From the NCBI GenBank assembly GCA_004151065.3, contig NWUY0304153417.1, positions 1 through 44,035 of the forward strand: a DNA stretch of 44,035 nt. Reading direction: 5' to 3'. Positions within the stretch are counted from its first letter, which is position 1. Each line of letters begins with the position of its first letter. Made by a program: the position numbers and the translations under genes. The DNA is from Larix sibirica (taxonomy: Eukaryota; Streptophyta; Pinopsida; Pinales; Pinaceae). Shown here piece after piece: positions 1 to 11,083 of the stretch. The notes under the pieces are model-generated. The model saw only the letters and a program-made list of their open reading frames with translations, searched no databases and had not been told where the DNA came from.

Positions 1-56
1 CCCTTGCCCTCCCTTCGGTCAAGCAAGTATACCTTTGGTCAAGCAAGCTTTTCCAC
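1..56. repeat. Left-end copies of the dispersed TTTGGTCAAGCAAG repeat
   Basis: Two degenerate units in tandem, at about 1-27 and 31-56, each containing GGTCAAGCAAG preceded by a pyrimidine-rich stretch. Bases 2-27 match the reverse complement of 43983-44008 at 25 of 26 positions, so the two ends of the window carry this repeat in inverted orientation. A third good copy lies at 14499-14531. The function is unknown. It may simply mark a contig broken at a repeat, or a recombination site. Confidence 0.85.
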
Positions 57-3000
57 TTTTGTTAGTCAATTTCCCACCAGTTCCCTGCTCGTTTCTATAT
101 CTCTATCTCTCTTGCTTACAAACTTACACCAACAACTATTGATTCGTGATAGAAAATAAACTAACTTAATTATGCATCACGGAGAATCTATCTATACTAT
201 TGGTGTTATTCACAGTCAATTTGACAGCCCTGAGCACCCCCATAGGTTTACTTTCTGGCAAATTATGGCATTTCCATGAAACACTAGGGACTACTACTCT
301 TAGACACTAGGTATAGCTTGGTGTTTCAAAACCTTACTCAAAACTTATATTCTTCCATCTCATATTTAGTTCCCATGCGCCCCATCTCCATCTGGCTGGC
401 GATAGATAGTTGGTTGGTTGGAGGCAAGCTGGCAGAGTAAACTGAACGCGTGGGTGGGATGGGAGTTTAGTGGAAGTTTCATTTTAAGAGATGATCGAAG
501 AGTTGGATAAAACAGCTTGCCCTATCCGTATATCCCTGACCAATATGAGAAGATAGGCCCATAAGGACTTTCCACCTGCCCGATTGATCTCCACTTGTCA
601 TGTAATAAGATGCTACCTACACTCCACTATTTTATACTACGTCTGAAGAAAGAGTAAAATCGGGCATCTTAATATAGAATAATAACAATTTCATTTTACC
701 CTTTAGATATAGTTTTATCTCTAAGTATACAATTACAAACTACCCTACTATTCCTAAAGGTGAGGGGCGGGACAGAGTAAAGTAGTCTAACGTCGGCCGA
801 GTGTATAACTGCACGCAGAGGCGGCCCGTTGGCCGAGCAAGTGTCTAGGGTAAACAAAATTGCAGAAATGATACAATTAACTGAAACCAGTTATCCCTAA
901 CTATGTGATTTCAAGCATCTTACAACTTATTGGTAACAAATTCTCATGAATCCGCTCAGGGTCTTTCTGGTCAGGACCTTACAGAGAGAAAAGTAAGAAC
1001 CTTACAGGAATAAAACGGACAGGTAATTACCTTACAGGGAGGTTTCTACCTAGAGGGACATAATCTGTGAGCCGAAGGAAAGTAAGGTCCTGAGCTCTGA
1101 TAACCCATCCTTCCTGCGAGCTACCTACGGGATAGGACGGGCCAAGGAATAAAAGTAGTAGCGGGGGGAGGGAGTTAGAAATATCTATTACTAGCTTTCT
1201 TCTTTCCTGGTAGCCGTCCCCACTAAAATAAATAAGCAAGGCCCTGATACCAAGTAAAGTGTTTCTATCTAGTTTGAGACCAACGTCTTGGAGCTTGCTT
1301 GTGCCCAAAGACTACTGGCTGGTTGAAGTAAATAATGCATGCGTTCTCCAACAAGGCGAAATATATATATAAAAGCACATGCTCGTAAATAAAAGGGTTC
1401 ATAGATGCCATACCTCCCTCCTAAGATTCTTGCAAGTGTTATAAACGAAGCATATCCTGGCTGTCTCTGTCTGGCTGGGCATATCCTAGCAGTATGAAGC
1501 CTGTCCATCCGCCGTTTTCTGATGGATCATAATCCCCTCATTCCATCTGGCAGTTCCACGACCTCTGTTAAAGGGAAATCACCACTTTATCTCTCGGCTA
1601 TTCGACCCCATCCCATTTGGTGCTGCTTCTAAGGAAGGGTAGTTTATAGTATAACTTTATTAAGGTCTAAAGAAAGGTCTATTTATTGCAGGTGGTTAAG
1701 TAGAACCAACAAGGTAGAAGGTTATGATAGTGCATCCCCTACAAGGTGTTCCTGGGTGAAGGTAATAGGAGCAATCCATCCCATCCAATCCGGTGTTTAT
1801 AAGAGAAGGGTAGTTAATAGTAGTACCTCCATCCTAAGGGCTAAATAAAGCAAGTGTTCTAGGGCCAAGATGTATAGCTCTGAAGGTTAGAATTTTTAGT
1901 AGTTTAGTAAAGGTAAGGGGAGATTCTTGCTAATAAACTCTACCCTTTCATGCTGTTTGCTCTCTGCTACTAGCTTAGACTCGTTATAAACAATACTACT
2001 TTATATCTAAGTTTGTATCCCTAATTCCACTAGCTCTATTGTGAGAAACTGGTTTAAAGCGCATATCTACTCTACTTGTTAATCAATTATGTTGCATCTC
2101 CACATGTTACACTTGGATTCACATATCTACATGTTGTTATCTTTCTGAACTTATCTGCCTGAGCTTCGCAAAGGTAAGGTCCACCCTCTCATTTGAACCC
2201 GGTAAAGTAAGTCGATCGTGGTTGATTCAGTAGTTCCAGATGCAGGTGAAAGAGTGAACCAAGGGAGTGTTTAATAGCACATGCCCCTGCCTGCCTACTT
2301 TTGTATTCCTAACTTACTTTCCAGGCACGATAATAAATAAAGTAGGCATAAACAGGTCCTCCCTAAAAGCAAGAAGACACAGAGTGGGATTCTGCTGTAT
2401 TTCCTCTCCCTTTGGTTCTTTCTTCGCGTCTCGTTCCTCGCCCTCCTTATGGTCGGGCTTTAGGGTTCTTATCTATATAGATATTTCTTCGTATCTCACA
2501 TTTGTTTACTTACTATGACCCAGATATTAGACGTTTACGACTCGCTATGGTAGCTCTGGTAGATAACTCACCAGCGGGTGTCGCCACCTAAATCTAAACA
2601 CCTTCGGATCAGCAGACTGGCATTTCCCACTGGGATTGACACAAGGCTATGGGCTATGCTCAGCTATCATAGGTAACGTCCTTAAATGGGCATGTTCGTT
2701 GAGAAGAAAATATATTGAAGTGATCCGATGAGAAAAAGAAGTATAGACATATAAATCAATTTTATTAAATAAAAACAGCGAATGAGGCGGTTTTTAGGAT
2801 TCAGTTCCAAGCGACCTTATGGCCTGCTCCGATCCAGGTAGCCCAGCATGAGTAGCTGAGTTGAGCCGAGTAGCCAAGCCCAGCCTTGTCTCAAGCCCAT
2901 AGGATCCCAGTGGCCTCAGTTTGTTCGGTCGGGGCAGATACAAATTGTTGGTTGGCACAAAATGAAAACTTCTTCTAATTCGATGTTGTTTATAAATGAA

Positions 3001-4941
3001 ACCTCTTTTTTAGGGGGTTGGGTAAACCCATCGGGAGAAGAAAAGAAGATGGAGCCGAGTCCGAGGCTGCCCCCTTCGTAATCAAGGAAGAGAGAGAGCA
3101 ACACAAGCAAGCAAAGGGCAAACGGAACACGTCCCTAATTGGAAACACATCATCGTTAACTTCATCCATCGTACCTCAAGCATGGGGCTGAATTATGTAA
3201 AATAAAGAATCAAACCAGCGTTGTGTAAGCTAATTGAACCCGCATAATCTAACCCTAATATTGCAGAACCCTAATATAACTCACCTCATCGTGGAACCCT
3301 AAGAGTGTAACCTCAAGCATCGAACATCAAGCATGGAACCAGCTGCATCGTGGAAACATCATTAAACCTCGTGAACACCTTTTCTTGCGTAGAACAACCT
3401 AAATTGGCAACACCTACCTAATTGTGTAACCGTGTTCCGTACCGGTAAGTTAAAGGAGAGAATTGAAAGATGAATCAAGCAGTAATGGGTAATGGGGATT
3501 GAACGGAATGCAGACTGGATACTTTGGGGAACGCTTTTATAGTAAAACGATTTCATTGTTTTCAGCTTGCATTATAGACGTTCTTATACAGACAGGGCTA
3601 AGCAACCTTTCTAAAAAGGTGCTATCATAAGTAAGATCGTGCATTGGTTCCCAAATATACAAGAGGCCATCCTCCATCGGTTCAAAAAGGAGACAAGAAG
3701 AATACATTGGCACCCACCTTACATTTAATGCATCAACACTTGTAGCAACACCTATTGCTTCCTCCTCCTGGGTTCGAGTACAAAATGGAGTATCGGCATC
3801 GAGTGATCACCACCTGGCAATACTAGGGCTCGACCTATAGGGAGAGGGAAACTTACTGAAAGGTTCTAGTTTATAAAGTATAAAATATACTTTATGTAAC
3901 AATGAGCCTATCAAAGTAACCAAGTATCTCCATTGAGTATTAGCCGAGTATCCCCGTCCCAGGTGTTAACGTGTGTTTTATCTATAGGGGTAGGCTAAAT
4001 CATCTGCCCCCTCTGGCCAACAGCAACAAAGGAAGAATCAGTTCTAAATCCAAACTGTGTAACTCAATCGAGATGCTTGTAAGTAACGACAATGTCATCT
4101 TCCTGTCTCTATTCAAGTAGGCAAGCTTAGTAGCCCAGCCAAGCGGATGAATCCATCCTGCCAATTCTATATAAAGTTCCTGAGAAGACGCTTTACTACA
4201 GGTGTATGGTTACGGTAAGATAGACCTGTACGATCTTTAGCTCTCCCAAAGCAGATATACTATTTGACCTCGTACGAGTAGTAGCGCTCCTAAGGCTGGG
4301 ATAATTAGTTGCGGGCTGGTGAATGTCCCCCTGTCTGTACCATTAGAGTTGCCAGCTGCTAAAAAGTTCCCCGTACTTTTAGTTTCTGACCCGGGAAATA
4401 GCATCCCCGTACCTGTAGTTGTTGCCGGCTCTTCATTAGATATATCATTATTTTATTCTAATAATGCTAGGATCCAAACACCTCTGGCAAATGAGCCGAT
4501 GAAGACTTTCCGTTGTTTCAAATGAACCCATCCCGTCCATAGAGGTTTGCTCTGTCTAAGTGAACGAGAGCACCTGGTAGGACCAGTCATATCCCGTATG
4601 AGGGCGGTGGAAAGCCAAGCAACCACCTGACCCCTGCTGTCCAAAGAAAAAGGAATTCTCGCCGCATGAATTGCCATAACGAAAGGGCCCCGCCTTTGCT
4701 TTCTGAATTTCCCACTTTGTGGTTCGTCGTAAGAGTGAAGGCGCGTAGCGGTAGTTGAACAAAGAAATTCTGGGATAACCGTAACAAATTCAACTACAAT
4801 GCTTATTGATTTACTCTCCCTTTGGTCTCGCGGTTTCTAAACCTATCCCTATGGTCGAGCGTGAAAACCCATTTGAATGCGTTTTATTTCAACTTCAACT
4901 AGGACAAGATAAAGCCATGGGGTGGTCGTTGGAAATGAAGC
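57..4941. other. Gene-free region with short local repeats
   Basis: No gene was recognised on either strand; open frames are short (under 95 codons) and show no family motif. Local structure includes three copies of an ACCTTACAG word between 974 and 1041. A degenerate block at 3120-3440 reuses AACCCTAA, CATCGTGGAA and CCTCAAGCAT words. The AACCCTAA copies resemble the plant telomere unit but are too few and too irregular to be telomeric. Two diverged copies of the CCCTTTGGTC repeat word lie at about 4810-4860. The rest looks like unique non-coding DNA. Confidence 0.6.
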
Positions 4942-5370
4942 TCATCCATCAGTCGTGCACGCCTTTCCGATTCGAAGACAGTGGATACCCCATTAGAGCT
5001 TAATGTTCAAAGTATTGAGCAGATGATGGATGGTGATCCTCTTTCTGATCCGACGTCTTATAGGCAGCTTGTTGGAGGACTATCTACCTTACGATCACTC
5101 GTACTGATATGGCTCACGCTGTCCACATTGTGAGCCAGTTTATGTTGGCACCTTGGACCCTTCACCTGACGGCCGTGAATCCTATAATACGCTACGTTTG
5201 TGTCACCGCTGATCGCGGCCTATTTCTTTTCTGCCTTCTTTGTCCTCATTGGAGTGGTCCGCTTATTCTTCAGCAGACTGGTAAAAACCTATCGATCACC
5301 GCTCTACCGCTGGACTTTTTGTCTTCCTTTGAGACTCTATTATTTTTTGGAAAAGAAAAAAGAAGGACGG
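4942..5370 (+). mobile_element. Ty1/copia retrotransposon remnant, RT C-terminus and RNase H
   Basis: The translation follows the end of a plant copia reverse transcriptase and the start of its RNase H, across three frames. From 4981 the frame reads VDTPLELN, then GDPLSDPTSYRQLVGG (5032-5079), a copia RT C-terminal signature. At about 5094 the frame shifts and continues as ITRTDMAHAVHIVSQFML, the usual TRPDI...VVSQFM block. A further shift near 5246 gives SLEWSAYSSADW (expected YSDADW), then DHRSTAGLFVFL and an SIIFW-like end. In-frame stops fall at 5282 and within the RNase H part. The family is certain enough; the element is dead. The membrane-protein-like frame at 5200-5385 and the 126-codon frame at 5109-5489 are only parts or shadows of this remnant and should not be called genes. 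Confidence 0.9.
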
Positions 5371-6890
5371 AGCCCACAGAGCTGATTGAACCCCGACGGA
5401 TGGAGGGCAAGGGAAGGGCACAGCCATGTTGGACAAAGAAGGGACCCATTCAGGGAGGGCAGGGAGCTTCGCTGAGACAAGTGATTTAGATAGATTTCTT
5501 TATTTGGCCAGCCAGAGGTAAAAAATCTTATTCTGATGCTGCTGGCCAATTTGATGGTGAGCGGTGGAGAAGGAAGGGAATCACTACCACGTGAGAAAAC
5601 AATCAGATTGACATTTTAGCTATCTGGATGTGTATAACTAACGACTTCCCTCAATTCTAAGTAACAGGTATCACATTGGCACGTATAACTAAGTAGGAAA
5701 ATAGCACGTTTGTTGCATCTCTTTCCGCCATTACTTTATCTATCCAATATCTTCGGTAAGCTTATCATTTGTTGTAACTGTACTGAATAGTTCGTATCTG
5801 TACTTACCTGGCTCTCGTAAAGGCTCACTTCATGGGCTCACTTAACGGGGAAAGATAGGGGGGATGAATAGATATATTTTGTCTTGAATGAGGAGAGCAA
5901 GATCCATGATTGCATTTAGCAGGAAGTAACACTGACTAGTGAGCTAAGGGGGAACGCTTACTAGTGCACTAAAGCTTTCAGTAACATTGCACACGAAGAT
6001 ATTATCCAGGGCACTTTATAAATGCATGAATGACTGTAGAAGTGCCTTTATAAATGGCTGTTCAAGGAGCTGCAAGTATTTCAAGGAGCTGTCTAGGAGA
6101 TTTATATATTTGGAGATATATTTGGATTGGGCCATTCCTTTGATCTATTCTAGCGAAGGTGAGAACGAGAAAAGAGCTGGCCTTAGAGTAAGGGAGAGGA
6201 ACGGAAGGGGTGATAAACCTCTATTCTGGCTCTCTACTAATGGGGAAAGGTATTTCTCGCTCGACCACTTTACTTATTGAATAGGGGGGATAAGGCCTTT
6301 AAATCATAAGAATTAATAATAGTAGGTGGGTCTATCATGTGATCTTGAAAGCTGGCTATGGGGCCCCTTCTTACCAGTGTAATAGGGCGGCTGGAAGTAA
6401 GAGGTAATCAACTCGGTGCATGTCGGTATGGGGAATTGGCCTCTGGTAAGTCATTGACGAAGGTCGAACATCTCCCAAAGGAAGAGGGCTAAGCATCTTT
6501 GGTCCTCATAAGCCATGATTGTCTAGAGACAATTGAATATCTGAAGAGACAAAAGAACCATCCTATGATCTTATAGTAGGGAGAGCGGAATACAAAATGG
6601 TCCTAAGTCTCAGGTTCTAATTAGTAGATCTGACAAATAAAGTGCTCCTAAAGGATATGGTGATCTACCTCAACGCTCTCACCTCTATAAGTAATAAACA
6701 CATTGCTTGCCTTGCTTTTAGGGATGTTAAGGGCCTTTTGTTGTTAGTGTGGATTCTTTCTTTATGTAGGATCTACGAGAATGTAACCTTAATGCCATAA
6801 AGAGAATTGTTTGTTATATCAAGGGAACTTACTAACTAGCTCAGTAGAAAGTCTTACAATAAGAAAGTGAACTAGTTAGTCAGCTTCACT
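5371..6890. other. Gene-free spacer between two copia remnants
   Basis: No gene was recognised. A 97-codon open frame at 5987-6280 has no family motif, and its context gives no support. The stretch could include eroded flanking or LTR sequence of the copia remnants, but no LTR boundary pair can be seen. A short self-similar piece (AAGGAGCTG twice, and TTGGAGATATATTTGG-like words) lies near 6060-6130. Confidence 0.5.
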
Positions 6891-7403
6891 AACTCGGATT
6901 GGGCTCGAGATGGCTCTGTGTTTTTACTTGGCTTTGGACCCCTGACCAAAGTCTTGTAAAAAGAAAAAGCTGGTTTCATTATCGACCATAGATGTCAACT
7001 ATTGTAGTACAGTGCATGCTAGCATCGAGGCCATGTGGATTCACACATCTCTTGGGTGAGCTTGGCTTTTCAGTCGATACATTGGCTGTGGTATATTGTG
7101 ATAAACAAAGTGTTATACAGGTTGCAGAGAATCTTGTTGTAAATAGCAAATAGTAAGATGAGGCATGTACAGATTCATGCTCATTATTTGAGATAGTTAG
7201 TTTAAGAGGAATGTTGTCAACTTTGTTTATTGTGGGACAAATGATCAGGTCGCTTATATCTTTACGAAGCCTTTACTAGAAGCAAGCTAGGTTTTTTAGA
7301 CTTTAGGCTATGCTTGGGCTTCAGGAAGCTACAATTATAGGGGGAGGTGTATAGAAGTAATTTCACCTCCTGAATATTGAGAGTTGCTATGTTTCCGGGG
7401 GGG
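6891..7403 (+). mobile_element. Ty1/copia retrotransposon remnant, RNase H to end of pol
   Basis: The frame at 6891 reads NSDWARDGSVFLLGFGPLTK, the divergent equivalent of the copia DADWAGD...YVFLLG block. The frame at 6985 reads TIDVNYCSTVHASIEAMW, matching the STAEAEY...EA.WL block. After a one-base shift near 7050 the text GELGFSVDTLAVVYCDKQS follows (YCDKQS at 7094-7111; family CDN/DNQSAI). DQVAYIFTKPL (7243-7275) matches the conserved DxxTKxL that ends copia pol. A G-rich polypurine-like tract at 7397-7403 sits directly before a TGTTGGA, the usual start of a plant copia 3' LTR. Stops and frame changes show it is inactive. It is not continuous with the remnant at 4942-5370, and both contain RNase H, so they are two separate copies. 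Confidence 0.9.
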
Positions 7404-7420
7404 TGTTGGAACAATGAAAT
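7404..7420 (+). mobile_element. Probable 5' edge of a copia 3' LTR (TGTTGGA)
   Basis: TGTTGGAACAATG begins immediately after the GGGGGGG polypurine-like tract that follows the copia pol remnant. TG at the LTR edge with TTGGA following is typical of plant copia LTRs. The right edge of the LTR and its partner 5' LTR are not visible, so only the left boundary is claimed. Confidence 0.6.
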
Positions 7421-9117
7421 TGATAGGTTCACTCACTCTTCTTCATTTTCTGGAGACAATAAGTTGATAGTCAACAATCCACTTAGAGAGTCAACTAGGA
7501 GATGATCGACTAGGTGATTGATTGAGCCGACTAAACGTTGTTTCACTTATTGGGTAATTAGAATAGAACGATCAAATGGCATGCAGAATGAGGTAGAATT
7601 AAAGGAGTTCATTATGCACTATTACCGCTAGATGTGGACCTCGTCCTCCTCACTTCAGGGAATTTGGTTACATCTTGGTTCTATGTAAAGATAGCCTTAT
7701 GGGTCCGTATAAAATGGTGAATTAATTTATTGTGTATGGAAATAATTGGGTTTCTTACACTGTTGTATATGTTATTTTATGCAGAGTTGTGCTTAAGTTC
7801 TATAAAAGACCTAGTTATATGATCATGAATTGACCTAAGTGGTTTATTTCTAGTTTCAAGGAGTTTGATAAGGTTATACTTTGCAGTTTGTAGTGGAATT
7901 CCATGAGTATTTCCTCAAATTGCTATCAATTTTGAGGAAAGGATTGCGCAAAAGACTGATTACAGAGGTAGGTATTGGTATGGATAAATATGTTTCTGGT
8001 GGAGCAGATTTTAGACCAAGTACCTCTGAGATGGAATCGTAAGCCATACATGGGGAGTGGAATGGTAGGAAGACCCAGCGGTGGAGTCAGGGAGGTAAGC
8101 TGCTTTCAATAGCGGCGATGGAAAATGCACCGATCTTGAAAGTGAATGGTAGATGTCACATAAAAAGCATGTGGATATTACATAAATCTCCTGGTAGGAA
8201 GAAAGAAAAAATATACATACTTGTAAAGAGTCTTTGATTATAAGGTATCATCCTAAGATGCATTCAAAATGTGGAACAATAAAAAGGATGATAGAAGCAT
8301 ATAAAGGAGCTTTAGCTAACCCTGAAAGAGAAGGAGATCAAGAAGGTATGTTAAGGCAGATAATGAAGGAGTTTGCTAAGTGGAAGTTCCCTTCCACAAT
8401 TTTGATATAGAAAATGCATGATAACCCAAGGGATGCAGATACTTGGATCTTAGTAAAAAAAAGTTGGCCAAGCTTGCTTACCCGAAAGCCACTGGGGAAG
8501 TCATGGAATCACAGAGTGAATAAGACGCTGTGTTTAAAGATGCATTTGTGTATATGTCATTCTAGTATTCTAAACCTATGGATAGTCATGCCACCAAAGA
8601 GGCATACGGAAATGATAGTGACATCGGTCCATCCTATGTCCTACCACCTACTCCCATTGTTATTTGTCAAAATATGGTGACTATTACTATAGATAGCAAT
8701 AGTATACGTTTTATTAGCAGTAAGAATACACCTATTCTGGCGTATTGAAATGGTTGAAGTGTGACTACCAGAGGTACTCAGAGCTCATTCTCAATATTGT
8801 CAAGTTCTATGAGTGTAGTTGTAGGAGAAGCTCCAGTGGCACAACAGTAGGATCTTATAAGATTTGTGCTAGTTTAGAATCACCGAACAAGGATGAAAAC
8901 ACACCTAAATGAATAATCTCTATGGCTTCCTCCATTCCTTGGCAGAGGCAAAGAAGATGCATGCGGAGAAAAATTGGTTCCTCAGCGATGCAATTTGGAA
9001 TGTGTGGAGGACCACATATGTAATTGCTTGGTATAGTACCAAACCACTCTACAAGGGAGAGCACTATAATGGTACATGAAGTGCAATAAAATCACTCTTG
9101 CTAAAAGAATATTGTCT
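7421..9117. other. Decayed sequence between copia and gypsy remnants
   Basis: The beginning should be eroded LTR. A plus-strand stretch around 8255-8450 reads like a real but broken protein: HPKMHSKCGTIKRMIEAYKG, then EGMLRQIMKEFAKWKFPST, then a stop, then DADTW. It faintly recalls the region before the dimerisation domain of plant hAT transposases, but the diagnostic motif that should follow is absent, so I leave it unassigned. The last 300 bases may hold the N-terminal part of the downstream gypsy gag, too diverged to read. Confidence 0.35.
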
Positions 9118-11083
9118 TTGGTTCAGTTGCGGGTAGATTTTGTGAAGGAATTGAAAAGGATGAAGTTGAAACAATGGAGAAAATTTGAGTGAAAGGAGAT
9201 CAAACAGAAGGCCGGGGAGACTTTATAGGAGTATGATCCACAGTTTTTGGGATATGATGGACTACATAAGTTACATGATCTAAGAGATGTAGCATAAGGA
9301 GTGGATTACCGGTGGCATGTTACCTCACCTGTGGAAGTCATTATTACAATAACAATTGCCTACTACGTAGGAAGCCTTAGGAGTTTGAAATGTGGCTAGA
9401 GTCCATTAGTGGATTAGCTAAATCATCCATTCCATACATAGCTTTAGGATTCACCCAATTTTAGTATCAAATGACCGTTTTGTCTTAGCAGATCTAGTAA
9501 TTGGAAAAAGGGAAGCAGAGCTCTAGGGAGGTAGTGTAGTGCATTATATGGAAGACAGTAGGCCATATGCAGAATCATTACCCCATGGTTCAGAGGTATA
9601 CCACTATTTATGGTTCAGAGGTATACCACTATTTTTGCTCACCTGTTTGTGGGAAAGCAAAATGTTAGGATCAGCAATATATGTAGAATTATTTCTTATA
9701 ATAAATATAGTAGCACTTTAGTGGTTATGCATTATGACTTTGATAGGGAGAACACTAACCATATAGAAGACTATCATGCACTATTCATGCTAGCAGAGAG
9801 GTTTGAAAAGAACTTGTTTGCAGTTGATCCCATCAAGGTTGGGAATAGGGTCCAAAACCAAGAACTGGACTCCATGGAATAATACAAATAATCCTCCACC
9901 ATGATGTTCTAATTGTAATGAAATGGAGCACTTTGCAAGACACTACCCCCATAACTTAACCAGCCTCGTTGTGGGCATTGTAGGAAGAATTAACTCAATA
10001 CAAAGGATTGTCCAAAACTAATTTAGAAACAAGAGGCACGTTATGGGAAGTAGTGCAGTGCTAACATGGTTAAGTTTTAGCCTAGGATCCTTGGTGGTGA
10101 CCCAGTAGGTCATGGATGCATGGGCATGAAAATCATCACCTAAGGTGGAGCCAAGACTGGTCTGGTGCAGATGTGAAATTCATAGATTAGGGACCTATTC
10201 ATAGGGCTATACAAAAAGCACCAAAGTGAAATGTAGTCTAGGACAATGGATATTTGTGTGTTGTGGTTGAATTGATGTGGGAAGTGGTATGCACCCATGA
10301 TGCAGTGACTGTGGATGCATGAGATAGTCTATCAGTTATAGCCTGACCATATAGGCAATGTTTGATCTTGCCTATATGGCTAGTGGAAGATGAAGTCCAG
10401 GAATTGTGGAAAATGTTCCTGCAGATACTATATAGTGAGAGATATGTAGTTAACCTAAGGGGGTTAATTTTGTGATTACTAGGATAATTTGAAAATACAT
10501 TATATAGACCCTTACACCATCATGTCTACTTAAGTGGTTTAGAAATGAATTCATGTTGAATGCACTAATTGTAGTATATGATGTGTGGAAAGTCATGCTT
10601 TACTTGGGATAAGATGTGAATATCCTTCCAAAGAAATCATAGGACACCTGAACTTAGTCTACTCACTTATCTATCTATAGTAGGAAAATGGGTCACAAAT
10701 TTTCCCAATCAGCAGATTAGAACAGATGGAAGTTTCTCTAAATGGTGTTAATACTAATGCTGAATTTGAGGTTATCCAGATATTGGATGATAATGATCCC
10801 TACCCAGCATTGCTAGGGGTTTATTGGAAATTTGATAATGATGCTATCCTAAATTTTGAAACAATAGTGGTGGATGTCGTTTGAACAAGAGAGCTACAGG
10901 GTCATCCAACCAATGGATCCAATGTAGGGGGAGTAGTTTGTGGAGTAGGTAGAATAGGTGCTGTATGAAAGTCCTTTGGATCAGCTTTATAATCTCATAG
11001 TTGGGAACGCACCAGAACTATATTAATCCAATTACTAGCGAAGAGTTAAGCTGGCATAGTGTTTTTTATTATGTAACAAACTA
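9118..11083 (+). mobile_element. Ty3/gypsy retrotransposon remnant, gag and protease
   Basis: From 9118 the text RVDFVKELKRMKLKQWRKFE, then IKQKAGE and EYDPQF, follows the plant gypsy gag core. A frame change leads to EWITGGMLPHLWKSLLQ near 9300-9350, the usual gag WI.G..P motif. Two CCHC zinc knuckles follow: 9905-9949 (CSNCNEMEHFARHY, final Cys replaced by Tyr) and 9970-10011 (His position replaced by Leu, one internal stop). The protease begins at 10598 with YLG-stop-DVNILP, where the expected catalytic D-S/T-G is lost. It continues at 10714-10884 as an uninterrupted frame through NAEFEVIQILDDNDPYPALL and GVYWKFDNDAILNFET to a stop. A post-protease linker runs to YINPITSEELSWHSV (about 11020-11070). 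RT and integrase do not follow, so the element is truncated at its 3' side. Confidence 0.85.
9905..10011 (+). pseudogene. Pair of degenerate gag CCHC zinc knuckles
   Basis: Two knuckles stand 20 bases apart in different reading phases. The first keeps C-X2-C-X4-H but has Tyr instead of the last Cys. The second keeps C-X2-C and the final Cys but has Leu in place of His, and carries a stop between them. In live elements these bind the RNA genome. Here they serve only to identify the surrounding gag. Confidence 0.8.

Noticed and set aside
3248-3305. Three AACCCTAA words resembling plant telomere repeat
   Set aside because: They are interrupted, irregularly spaced and embedded in other repeated words.
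5200-5385. Open frame resembling a small mitochondrial membrane protein
   Set aside because: It is an out-of-phase reading of the copia RNase H remnant, whose ADW and DHRST blocks lie in the adjacent frame.
8255-8480. Possible hAT transposase C-terminal region
   Set aside because: Only faint similarity before the dimerisation domain; the diagnostic following motif is absent in all frames.
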